NCBI GenBank assembly: GCA_947259685.1
Contig: CAMYNC010000129.1
Location: 1-11,518 of the forward strand
Length of the DNA: 11,518 nucleotides
Direction: 5' to 3'
From: an uncultured Desulfuromonadales bacterium
Lineage (GTDB): Bacteria; Desulfobacterota; Desulfuromonadia; Desulfuromonadales; Geopsychrobacteraceae
Both the position numbers and the translations under genes were made by a program. Positions within the stretch are counted from its first letter, which is position 1. Each line of letters opens with the position of its first letter. Below the pieces are notes generated by a model, which was not told where the DNA came from, did not search any database, and saw nothing but the letters and a program-made list of their open reading frames with translations. This document shows positions 1 to 8,843 of this stretch, piece by piece.

Positions 1-1943
1 CGCTAAAACGGCTGCGGCCAAACCATTGTGAAATCGGGCGCTCAGTCTGGAGCCCGGCAGGCCCTCAGAAAGATCGTCCAGCAGCTGCCGGATCATGGGC
101 GCAGCAGAGAGCTGGAGCCCATCTGGCGTTGCAATGAGTTCAAAAGAGTAAGGGGGCTCCCCTGCCCCACCCTCATCAATCAGCATTTCCAGTTCCAGGG
201 CCGCCTGCCCTTCGTAACTGACCCGATTTCGCAAGCCAATCAGCGCGGCCACGGCATCGAACAAGCGGCCTACGCTGCTGGTAAAGGGAGAATTGATCTG
301 CTTCTCAATCATCTGCTGCAACAGCCGGCGATCCTTTTCGGGAATCTCATCCAGACCAGGGACCCTTGGCAACCTTTCTCCGAAAACCTGAACTAGATAG
401 CTCAGCGCCATCCGCCAGGGTTCTCTGGTCGCGGCATCGCCACCAGGCATCGGCAGATATTTCAGCTGACCAACCCGCTCGAATCCAGCCAGGTCACCCA
501 GCAGAAATTCACCGCCCCAGATATGACCATCCTGGCCATAACCGATACCATCAAAGATGACGCCGATGGCCGGTCCCTGTCGGCCATTGTCGACCAGGCA
601 GCTGGCCAGGTGGGCGTGATGATGCTGCACAGCGACCAGCGGCAACTCGCCGCCAAGCTCCTCGGCGAGCCTGGTCGAGGCATAGTCGGGATGCAGGTCA
701 TGGGCGATGATCTGCGGTTTCACTTCCAGCAATCCCTGAAAATGGTCTATCGCCTGGCGCATCGAATCGACCACCGCCTGATTTTTCAGGTCGCCGATAT
801 GATGGCTTAAAAAGCCACGATCAGCCCGGGTAATGGCGATGGTATTTTTCAATTCGGCGCCGACCGCCAACACGCTGGATTGTTCTGCCGGTAATTTCAC
901 GCCACGGGGGACATAACCGCGCGAGCGGCGATAGAGAACCGGCTGCTCATCGAGGATCCTGACAATCGAATCATCGGTGCGGATATGAATCCGTCGGTTG
1001 TGCTGCAGGTAACAGTCGGCAATCCCCTGCAAGCGCTGCCGGGCGTCGTTGTTTTCGAAGGAGATCGGCTCGTCGCTTTGATTGCCGCTGGTCATGACCA
1101 GGGCGGTAAAACCTTCAAGTAAAAGATAATGAAGAGGCGTGTAAGGTAGCATAACTCCGTAGAAACGGTTGCCTGGCGCCACTTCTTCGGCCAATTGCTG
1201 CTCGGCCTGCTGCGGCAATAAAACAATTGGACGCTCAACCCCGGCGAGTAGGCGCCCTTCCAGGTCGCTGACCTGCGCATAACCTCTCACCCGCTGCAGA
1301 TCAATGCTCATCAAGGCAAAGGGCTTTTCGTCGCGATGCTTGCGCCGGCGCAAACGGGCCACTGCTTCTGCATTGCCGGCATCCACCGCCAGATGGTAAC
1401 CACCGGGCAGGCATTCGGCTGAGCGTGAAAGCGCCTGGAGGAAGGATCGTCATACTCGGCCTGACAGGCAGAGCACATGGGAAAATCGACCATGGTGGTC
1501 AAGGGGCGGTCGTAGGGGATATCGGTGACGATGGTGTAGCGTGGCCCGCAGTTGGTGCAATTGATAAAGGGATAGCGGTAGCGCCGGTCGGTCGGATCAA
1601 ACAGCTCCTTTAAGCAGTCATCGCAGACATGGGTATCGGGAGAAATCTGAGCGGTTCGGCCCTCATCAGCCTGGCTGGTAACGATGGTGAAACCCTTCTC
1701 GCCGCGAGGCGGCAGTTCCCTGGACTGCAACTTACTGATAGAGGCCAAGGGCGGAAGCTCTGCGGACATGACTTCGATAAAATCGTCTAAAACCTTATCT
1801 GGGCCTTCAATCTCGATCTGCACCCCATGGCTGTCGTTAAAGACCAGTCCGGCCAGCTGTCGTTCCTGAGCGATTCGATAAACGAATGGCCTGAAGCCAA
1901 CCCCCTGAACGATGCCTTCTACCCTGATCAACCTGCGCTGCAT
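1..1943 (-). pseudogene. hypF: HypF, [NiFe] hydrogenase maturation carbamoyltransferase, frame-disrupted and cut by the window edge
   Basis: HypF converts carbamoyl phosphate to a carbamoyl group that is passed to HypE, the first step toward the CN ligands of the [NiFe] site, in the cytoplasm. The start at 1943 follows GGGACAGG. Domains in order: acylphosphatase (residues 1-90, GIVQGVGFRPF, then FNDSHGV), first zinc finger (Cys107, 110, 129, 132), second zinc finger (Cys157, 160, 179). The frame then breaks near 1400: after NACPV the reading runs out of frame to a stop at 1311. In another minus frame, open from about 1407 to position 1, the rest of HypF continues: GGYHLAVDA, KHRDEKPFALM, MTSGNQSDEP, RRSRGYVPRG (YrdC-like), then VQHHHAHLA, FDGIGYGQDGHIWGGEF, GRLFDAVAAL and YEGQAALELE (Kae1-like). 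Missing between the halves are the last Cys of finger 2, the CGP motif and the start of the KGxGG motif. The extreme C-terminus is outside the window. The family is certain; whether the break is biological or an assembly error is open. Confidence 0.88.
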
Positions 1944-2020
1944 TTACCTGTCCCTTCGAATCAATGCCGTATGCACATTGTGGCACTTTCCAGAAGAGAC
2001 GACAATCGCGTATACCTGAT

Positions 2021-2068
2021 TGCCAGCTATGCCGCTGATCGAACAATCGACCAGCGGCATAGCTGGCA
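2021..2068 (-). terminator. 17-bp inverted repeat immediately after the ggt stop codon
   Basis: TGCCAGCTATGCCGCTG at 2021-2037 is the exact reverse complement of 2052-2068. The 14-nt loop can fold further (TCGA at 2039-2042 with TCGA at 2047-2050, ACAA apex). The hairpin begins 4 nt past the ggt stop (2073-2075) and lies 78 nt before the hypF start. No U-run follows on the minus strand, so it may be a 3'-end stabiliser or imperfect terminator rather than a classical intrinsic one. It isolates ggt from hypF. Confidence 0.5.
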
Positions 2069-2072
2069 GGCT

Positions 2073-3890
2073 CTATCGACCTCGGACGGTGCCATCACGG
2101 CGCTTATCTGCGCCGCCGATAAGGATGGTTTTTTTCTTTTTGGCTTTACCGACCTGAATCATCGATAAGCCGCTGGTCTGGGTGATGATCCCCACCGAAC
2201 GCTCTTCGGCCGGCACGCTGGGGTCGCTATGACCACGAGCGATCAGTTCGCTTGCCAGGGCCTCAGCATCATAGTCGAGAGTGACCCCTGGGATCGGCTC
2301 TTCCAGGTCGGTCCGACCGTTGCGGTTCATATAGTGCGGCACGTTGATCGCTTCCTGAGGATCAAGACCGAAATCAAGGACATTCATGATCGATTGGGCC
2401 GTATAGCCGATAATTCGCGAGCCACCGGGAGAACCCGTAACCAGCGCGACCCGGCCGTTAGCGTCAAAAACAATTGTTGGCGACATCGAGCTGCGGGGGC
2501 GCTTGTTGGGCTGAACCCGGTTGGCGATCGGCGTGCCCTCCTCATCCTCGAAGGCAAAGGAAAAATCGGTCAACTCGTTGTTCAGCAAAAAGCCGCGCAC
2601 CATGACCCCGTTGCCGAAAGAGCTTTCTATCGTCGTGGTCATCGAAAGGGCATTGCCGTAGCGGTCGATTATTGACACGTGGCTGGTCCCGCTTTCTTTG
2701 GCAGCGCTATCTGGAGCGTAGGGATCAAAGGGTCCGGGAGGCTCTCCTGGAGAGGCCGGGCCCAGGTCGTTTTCACTGAGCATGGCGGCGCGTTCTGCCA
2801 GATAATCAGAATCCAGCATTCCGGCCACCGGTACAGTGACAAAATCACTGTCGGCTACATATTCATTGCGGTCAGCAAAGGCCAGCCGACCGGCCTGGGT
2901 GAAGAGGTGGATCGTATCAACGTCCAATGGCGTTTTCCCCATCAGATCAGGTCGGTTTTCAATGATGCCGAGAATCTGGCCGACCGCCAGGGCCCCTGAA
3001 GATGGCGGTCCCATGCCACAGACCTTATACCCCCGATAATTGGCACAAACCGGTGGCCGTTTAACCACCTGGTAATTCCGCAAATCGGCTGTCATCATAT
3101 CGCCAGGAATATTCAGGTCACCCTGGACCGCCGCAGCGATGTCATGGGCGATTCCACTGCAATAAAATGCATCCGCCCCTCGTCTGGCAAGTTTTTTGAG
3201 CGTCCGCGCATAAGCCATATTACGCATCCAGGTACCGGCCGGCTTCGCTGTGCATTCTTCGGCATCCACGAAATAATTGAAGGCGGCAGGGTCGCGGAAA
3301 AACAACCGCTCACCTTCCTCGCAGGAGGAGTTTCTTTCCAGCAGGCCGGCCACCTGATCGCTGGTTCGCTCGGTCAGCCTGAATCCGCCTTGGGCGAGAT
3401 TTTTGGCGGGGATAAACAGTCGCCACCAGGGCAGACGCCCCCAGCGTTGGTGCATATACTCCATCATCCTCGGCACTCCCGGCACCCCGACAGAGAGGCC
3501 GCTTTGCCAGGCGTTGAAAAATCCGATCGAATCACCATCCTCGAGGAAGCGATCCTCTGTTGCAGCGGCAGGCGCTTTCTCGCGAGCGTCGATGGTCGTC
3601 GTCTTGCCGGTCTTGGCATCATAATAAACAACAAAGGCACCGCCACCCAGGCCACTCGATTGGGGCTCCACCAGACCAAGCACTGTCTGCACAACGATCA
3701 TGGCGTCGGTCGCCGTACCACCCATTTTAAGGATTCTGGCACCGGCCTCTGAGGCCAGCGGATTGGCCGTAACGACCATCTCTTTCTTGGCTGTGACCGC
3801 CTCTGCGAGTTGATCGTGATGCTGTGACCAGCCTGCCGAAACGACCAGCAGAGTCATACAAAAGGCAAGCAAAAATCCTCGTAAACCCAT
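2073..3890 (-). CDS. ggt: Gamma-glutamyltranspeptidase (glutathione hydrolase) precursor
   Basis: An N-terminal nucleophile hydrolase that cleaves the gamma-glutamyl bond of glutathione and related peptides in the periplasm or outside the cell. It is made as a proenzyme that cuts itself into large and small subunits. The start at 3890 is preferred over the longer ATG at 3944: GAGGAGGT lies 7 nt upstream of it and the protein then begins with a clean signal peptide (MGLRGFLLAF..., h-region LLAFCMTLLVV). This gives 605 aa, close to the family's usual 550-600. Visible motifs: DAREKAPAAAT (substrate-binding Arg, about residue 103), ESGTSHVSIID with the processing and catalytic Thr at about 402, FGNGVM...GFLLNNELTDFS, RPRSSMSPTIV and GSPGGSRI (oxyanion glycines). 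All key residues are present. The gene is divergent from purB and co-oriented with hypF. Its C-terminal tail (KAKKKKTILIGGADKRRD) is basic. Confidence in function is high; the physiological substrate is unknown. Confidence 0.95.
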   Translation of the reverse strand: MGLRGFLLAFCMTLLVVSAGWSQHHDQLAEAVTAKKEMVVTANPLASEAGARILKMGGTATDAMIVVQTVLGLVEPQSSGLGGGAFVVYYDAKTGKTTTIDAREKAPAAATEDRFLEDGDSIGFFNAWQSGLSVGVPGVPRMMEYMHQRWGRLPWWRLFIPAKNLAQGGFRLTERTSDQVAGLLERNSSCEEGERLFFRDPAAFNYFVDAEECTAKPAGTWMRNMAYARTLKKLARRGADAFYCSGIAHDIAAAVQGDLNIPGDMMTADLRNYQVVKRPPVCANYRGYKVCGMGPPSSGALAVGQILGIIENRPDLMGKTPLDVDTIHLFTQAGRLAFADRNEYVADSDFVTVPVAGMLDSDYLAERAAMLSENDLGPASPGEPPGPFDPYAPDSAAKESGTSHVSIIDRYGNALSMTTTIESSFGNGVMVRGFLLNNELTDFSFAFEDEEGTPIANRVQPNKRPRSSMSPTIVFDANGRVALVTGSPGGSRIIGYTAQSIMNVLDFGLDPQEAINVPHYMNRNGRTDLEEPIPGVTLDYDAEALASELIARGHSDPSVPAEERSVGIITQTSGLSMIQVGKAKKKKTILIGGADKRRDGTVRGR

Positions 3891-4124
3891 GGCCTGACCT
3901 CCTCTTTGGTTAACTGGAATGGGCAAGAAGCAGCTGAGCTCCAAACCCTGCCCACCCAGGACAGATTATGTCGACCGGTAGGCTGATCGTTAAAGGACCC
4001 CTCAATGCCAGCGACGGCGACTCTTTACTTCTATCAGAGCAGCATGAGAGATCAAGCTCGCCCCTGATAACAATTGTCCTGGCCAGGCAGACGAGCTATC
4101 CCATTGAAAATGCGCACTAAGGGG

Positions 4125-4153
4125 TTGCAGCGACAGGCCAGCACAGCTATAGT
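4125..4153 (+). promoter_or_regulatory. Sigma-70-type promoter of purB
   Basis: TTGCAG at 4125-4130 and TATAGT at 4148-4153 are separated by 17 nt, an optimal spacing. The predicted transcript would start near 4160 and leave a leader of about 27 nt before the purB ATG. No hairpin or purine-repressor-like palindrome is evident between the promoter and the gene. Confidence 0.6.
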
Positions 4154-4183
4154 GCCGTCTCGAATTTTCCAACAAGGAGTTAA

Positions 4184-5542
<1,359 letters not shown>

Positions 5543-5550
5543 AATAGCAA

Positions 5551-5600
5551 CCCTGCCTGCCTCCGGTTACGCTCCCTGAGGCCAGGCAGGGCTCCTCCCT
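5551..5600 (+). terminator. Intrinsic-type terminator after purB
   Basis: CCCTGCCTGCCTC at 5551-5563 pairs with GAGGCCAGGCAGGG at 5578-5591 with a single bulged G, giving a 13-bp GC-rich stem and a loop of about 14 nt. A pyrimidine-rich stretch with scattered T-runs follows. It starts 8 nt after the purB stop codon. Confidence 0.65.
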
Positions 5601-5702
5601 TCCCTTTACATCACCCCCCACTTATCGCCTCGGCCAATTCTTCTGCCAGCGTCCCCATGAATCTGCAACACTACCTAATCGTTGTATTCCCAGGATATTT
5701 CA

Positions 5703-5732
5703 TTGACACAAAATCACCTGCAGGATTATAAA
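5703..5732 (+). promoter_or_regulatory. Sigma-70-type promoter for the multiheme cytochrome operon
   Basis: A perfect TTGACA at 5703-5708 is followed after 18 nt by TATAAA at 5727-5732. A second, weaker candidate lies downstream: TTGCGC (5767-5772), 16 nt, TAGAAT (5789-5794), with an extended -10 TG at 5786-5787. Either would transcribe the four-gene set beginning at 5988. Confidence 0.6.
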
Positions 5733-5831
5733 ATAAGCTGAATCGCGCCCTTAATGAGAGACCCGCTTGCGCAGGTCTGGGCAAGTGCTAGAATCTCTCT
5801 TGTTGCCAGTAATCTGCAATAGAATCACCTG

Positions 5832-5846
5832 AGATAATTTTTATCT
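5832..5846. promoter_or_regulatory. Palindrome AGATAA-TTT-TTATCT, possible Fur-like operator
   Basis: A perfect 6-bp inverted repeat with a 3-nt centre lies downstream of both promoter candidates. The inner 13 nt, GATAATTTTTATC, differ at one position from a GATAAT-N-ATTATC Fur core. Iron control would make sense for a metal-reducing conduit, but the full 19-nt Fur box is not present. The assignment is weak. Confidence 0.25.
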
Positions 5847-5987
5847 GGATATGCACTTGGCTCCACAGGCCAGGAATCGGGCTCAGATTTCCCATTGCAA
5901 GGGTGTCTGGCTTGCCACGCCCTTTGGGTTGCCGCGGAAAGACATTCGTTGTGTTGTTCTTTTTTTTTCTACCGGGGGGTCATAGTA

Positions 5988-6833
5988 ATGCCTGCGGGCT
6001 TCGCTAAAGAGCTTATAACCCGACTACTGCTGGCCTCAATGTTGCTGGTCGCAACCCCGTTGCTCTGCTGTGCTGCGTCAGCAACAGAACCCGCCTGGCT
6101 TGCGACGGCTCCTCCCCCCCTGACTCCCGCCCAGTGCGGTCAATGCCACTCCTCGCAATACCAGGACCTGAGAAATGCCGGCGGCAGGCACCAGTTTTAT
6201 TGCCAGGGGTGCCATGAAGTCATCCACGCTTACAATCCGCGCAAAAACAATTGGACTGAGATGATGCCCAAGTGCAGCAATTGTCACGTGCTGCCTCATG
6301 GACAAACCTTTGCCGACTGCTCCTCCTGCCATGCCAACCCCCACAGCCCGGTCCTGGTTCCCGACAGTGATGATTTGGCTGATCTCTGCACTCAATGTCA
6401 TAAGGAGCAGCCCGCCGCTTTGGACAAGTACCCAAGTGCCCATACCGGGCTCGAATGCACCGATTGCCATTCCGACCAGCACGGTAGAATCCCCTCCTGC
6501 CTGGAGTGTCATGAACCTCACTATAAAAACCAGCCCCCTGCGGAATGTGTGGGGTGCCATCCGGCCCACAGTCCGCTAGAGATTGCTTTTACCCCAAATT
6601 CCGGGGCTGAAACCTGCGGCAGTTGCCATGATGAGGCCTATGCAACCTGGACAAAAACCCCAAGCCGGCACGGAAAGGTCAACTGCACCCTCTGTCACGA
6701 AGAACATGGCCTGATCCCAGAATGTACTGAGTGCCATGGACAGCCGCACAGCGCCAAACTGATCAATTATTATTCCAATTGCCTGGCCTGCCATTTAAAT
6801 CCCCACAATCTGCCGGTCAAGAGAAAGCCATGA
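5988..6833 (+). CDS. Periplasmic 12-heme c-type cytochrome of a porin-cytochrome conduit (ExtA-like)
   Basis: The 281-aa precursor has an export signal (h-region LLLASMLLVATPLLCC, likely cleavage near ASA/TEP) and no retained membrane anchor. Twelve CXXCH heme motifs start at residues 50, 72, 96, 111, 134, 157, 171, 187, 210, 233, 246 and 265. Motifs are closely spaced with extra His residues between them, giving about one heme per 20 residues, typical of electron-wire cytochromes. Start chosen at the ATG at 5988, 7 nt after GGGGGGT. An in-frame TTG at 5895 would add 31 residues that precede and spoil the signal peptide. As first gene of the set it would be the periplasmic electron entry point. 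Twelve hemes in first position matches what I recall of Geobacter ExtA. The cytochrome call is certain; the family assignment is inferred from architecture. Confidence 0.9.
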   Translation: MPAGFAKELITRLLLASMLLVATPLLCCAASATEPAWLATAPPPLTPAQCGQCHSSQYQDLRNAGGRHQFYCQGCHEVIHAYNPRKNNWTEMMPKCSNCHVLPHGQTFADCSSCHANPHSPVLVPDSDDLADLCTQCHKEQPAALDKYPSAHTGLECTDCHSDQHGRIPSCLECHEPHYKNQPPAECVGCHPAHSPLEIAFTPNSGAETCGSCHDEAYATWTKTPSRHGKVNCTLCHEEHGLIPECTECHGQPHSAKLINYYSNCLACHLNPHNLPVKRKP

Positions 6834-6909
6834 AGCCGACGGTCAGGGTCAGGCAAAGTTGTCAAATCGAGAGATTCACGCTCAGTGGGAGCCACACAAG
6901 GTGAAAATA

Positions 6910-8310
6910 ATGGTTTTAAATATACGAACTGTCATTTCAAAAGTGTGCCCGAGGCTTTTAAATGAGCGCTGCAAACCGCCCCAACCGAGAATCGGCTTAG
7001 CCGAATCCGCCTGGAGTCGAAAAGGTCATTCTCTTTCTAACCGCTCCCTTCTGCAAATTTCGCTGCTGCTCTTCTGTCTGCTGCCTGTTTCTCTCAATGT
7101 CCAGGCAGCCGAACTGCGGTTGGCTTCAAAATCGATTATTCATTCCTTTGAACGCCCGACGCTGGAAGACAGAAATGCTGATGCTGTCCCCTTCTATGAA
7201 TACCTGCAGATCGATTATGGCGCTGCCGATCGAAAGGGGCTGTCTCTGCACTTTTATGGCTGGGGACGGGTCGCCCATGACGAGGATAACTTCTTTGACG
7301 ATGATTCCCGGGGTGAGCTGATCTATGCCTATCTGGAATATGCCCTGCCCTCGGCACCAACCACACTGAAACTGGGGCGGATGCATATCTTTGACGGGGT
7401 TGCCAACGAGAGCATTGATGGCTTGAGAGTGCAAACCGATCTGACTTCGGAATGGTCTGCTTCGATCTATGCCGGCCTTCCGGTCAGCCTGGAAACCACC
7501 GACGGACGCTCCGGAGACAGTATTTTTGGCGGCAGAGTTTCATGGCATCAGATGGGTGGTCACAATCTGGGCCTGTCCTACAAAACCCTGTCTAACGACA
7601 GCAGCCAGGACGAAGAACTGCTTGGTCTCGACCTTTCCCTTATTTTGCCCAAAAACCTGACCCTGCTGGGCTTTCTGACTCGCAACCTGGACAGCAAAGC
7701 CTGGGGGGAACAAAGCCTGGAGCTGCGCTACGCCAAGGGTCCCTTTGAAATACGCCCGCAATACATGCGCTATGAATCGGAGGGCTACTTTTCCGGTCAG
7801 AAGAACCTTTACCGGGCGTTTCAGGCCCAGTCCCAGCTGAAAAAAACGACCCAAATTTTTGGTACTGACGCATTTTGGTTCCCCAACGAATCGATCGAGG
7901 TGGGGGTCAAGGCAAAGTACTATGATTATGAGGAACGCTTCGATGCAGCCCAATACCTGGCGGGCCTGTTTACCTACAAATGGAAAATCCTCTCTCAGGT
8001 GGGCTTTGAACTCGGCCGCATGAGCGGAGATGATGCAGCAAACCGCTATTGGTTAACCAGAGGATTTTTCTTCTTTGACTATCGGCAACTGTTTTTCACA
8101 GCCGACATGCTTTACGCTCACTACGATGAACCCTATTTCGAAGAAGATGGTTCTCTGTTCGCCTCAATCGGCATTGGCTGGAAAACCCTCGAAGACCGTT
8201 TGCGGATCAAGCTGTCGATGGACTACAGCAACGACCCAATTTTCGATTACGATAACCGCTATCTGCTGGTGGTGGATTACCTTTATGATCAAATTCAAGC
8301 GATGAAATAA
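6910..8310 (+). CDS. Outer-membrane beta-barrel porin-like protein of the electron conduit (ExtB-like)
   Basis: Predicted 466 aa. A hydrophobic export segment (SLLLFCLLPVSL, about residues 51-62) ends at VQA/AEL near residue 66, leaving a mature chain of about 400 aa. That chain is rich in alternating polar and aromatic stretches typical of outer-membrane strands (for example GLSLHFYGWGRV, TLKLGRMHIFDG, FFFFDYRQLFFTADMLY, RYLLVVDYLYD). It contains no CXXCH. In porin-cytochrome complexes such a barrel sheathes the periplasmic cytochrome and lets electrons cross the outer membrane. The start is uncertain: ATG 6910 has AAGGTG upstream but gives an unusually long basic N-region of about 46 residues; GTG 6901 is also possible. 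The protein ends in lysine rather than the usual terminal aromatic residue. It lies 76 nt after the 12-heme gene and 20 nt before the 5-heme gene. Barrel nature is inferred from composition and context. Confidence 0.8.
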   Translation: MVLNIRTVISKVCPRLLNERCKPPQPRIGLAESAWSRKGHSLSNRSLLQISLLLFCLLPVSLNVQAAELRLASKSIIHSFERPTLEDRNADAVPFYEYLQIDYGAADRKGLSLHFYGWGRVAHDEDNFFDDDSRGELIYAYLEYALPSAPTTLKLGRMHIFDGVANESIDGLRVQTDLTSEWSASIYAGLPVSLETTDGRSGDSIFGGRVSWHQMGGHNLGLSYKTLSNDSSQDEELLGLDLSLILPKNLTLLGFLTRNLDSKAWGEQSLELRYAKGPFEIRPQYMRYESEGYFSGQKNLYRAFQAQSQLKKTTQIFGTDAFWFPNESIEVGVKAKYYDYEERFDAAQYLAGLFTYKWKILSQVGFELGRMSGDDAANRYWLTRGFFFFDYRQLFFTADMLYAHYDEPYFEEDGSLFASIGIGWKTLEDRLRIKLSMDYSNDPIFDYDNRYLLVVDYLYDQIQAMK

Positions 8311-8330
8311 GCGAATGGAGCCTTAAATCT

Positions 8331-8819
8331 ATGGGTAAACAGAGCTTTTATAGAACAGTCCTTTTCGGCACCATCAGCTTGGTATTGCTGCTGCTTTCTC
8401 TATCCTGCAGTGCGGCCAAGCCTGGCTACCAATTGCCGGGCGTTCATCCACCAATCTTCGAAATGGCTGAGCGCCGGGTTTATTGTGTTCGCTGTCATGG
8501 CCATGACAAAGAACCGGTCGATTTTGCCCGTTACAATCATGTCCCGACCTTTACCGAGTCGCATCGCCTGGTAGCCTACCAGGATGAGCAGCTGTGCAGC
8601 ATCTGCCACGCACAGAGTTTCTGCAATGACTGCCATGTCACGCCGAGTTCTGAACTTAAACCATCGATAAAATACCAGACCGAGAATTATAAACGCCTGC
8701 AACACCGAGGAGATTACATCGTCCGCCATCGCATCGATGCGCGGATCGACCCCAGTCCCTGCTTTCGTTGTCATGGAAATCCCAGGTCAGCGGCAAGCTG
8801 CCGACGCTGTCACGGCTAG
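8331..8819 (+). CDS. Small 5-heme c-type cytochrome, probable lipoprotein (ExtC-like)
   Basis: Predicted 162 aa with a signal peptide (h-region VLFGTISLVLLLLSLS) ending at Cys26 in LSLSC. This resembles a lipobox but is not a strong one, so lipid attachment is probable rather than certain. Five CXXCH motifs begin at residues 52 (CVRCH), 89 (CSICH), 98 (CNDCH), 144 (CFRCH) and 157 (CRRCH); the chain ends one residue after the last His. Free histidines (His70, 78, 125, 133) could act as distal heme ligands. GGAG lies 10 nt upstream of the start. The gene is 20 nt after the porin gene and 24 nt before the next cytochrome gene, so it is almost certainly in the same transcript. Five hemes in third position fits what I recall of ExtC. 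It would pass electrons from the conduit to the cell surface. Confidence 0.88.
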   Translation: MGKQSFYRTVLFGTISLVLLLLSLSCSAAKPGYQLPGVHPPIFEMAERRVYCVRCHGHDKEPVDFARYNHVPTFTESHRLVAYQDEQLCSICHAQSFCNDCHVTPSSELKPSIKYQTENYKRLQHRGDYIVRHRIDARIDPSPCFRCHGNPRSAASCRRCHG

Positions 8820-8843
8820 TACCGAAACCAAAAGGGGCGACAG

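Larger units (their letters stand above)
5592..5987 (+). other. Intergenic leader of the cytochrome/porin operon
   Basis: About 395 nt between the purB terminator and the 12-heme cytochrome gene hold no convincing gene. They contain two promoter-like boxes, a small inverted repeat AGACC/GGTCT (5759-5763/5774-5778), an AT-rich palindrome at 5832-5846, a run of nine T at 5960-5968 and the GGGGGGT ribosome-binding site. The leader from the first promoter would be about 250 nt, long enough for regulation, but no known riboswitch motif was recognised. Confidence 0.5.

Noticed and set aside
3144..3752. 202-codon plus-strand open frame inside ggt
   Set aside because: Antisense to the conserved ggt coding sequence, low-complexity mixed composition and no recognisable domain.
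5895..5987. In-frame upstream extension of the 12-heme gene from a TTG, containing CLACH
   Set aside because: It places 31 residues and a heme-like motif in front of the signal peptide, lacks a ribosome-binding site, and includes a run of Phe encoded by the T-tract. The ATG at 5988 has a strong ribosome-binding site. The CXXCH match is taken as chance.
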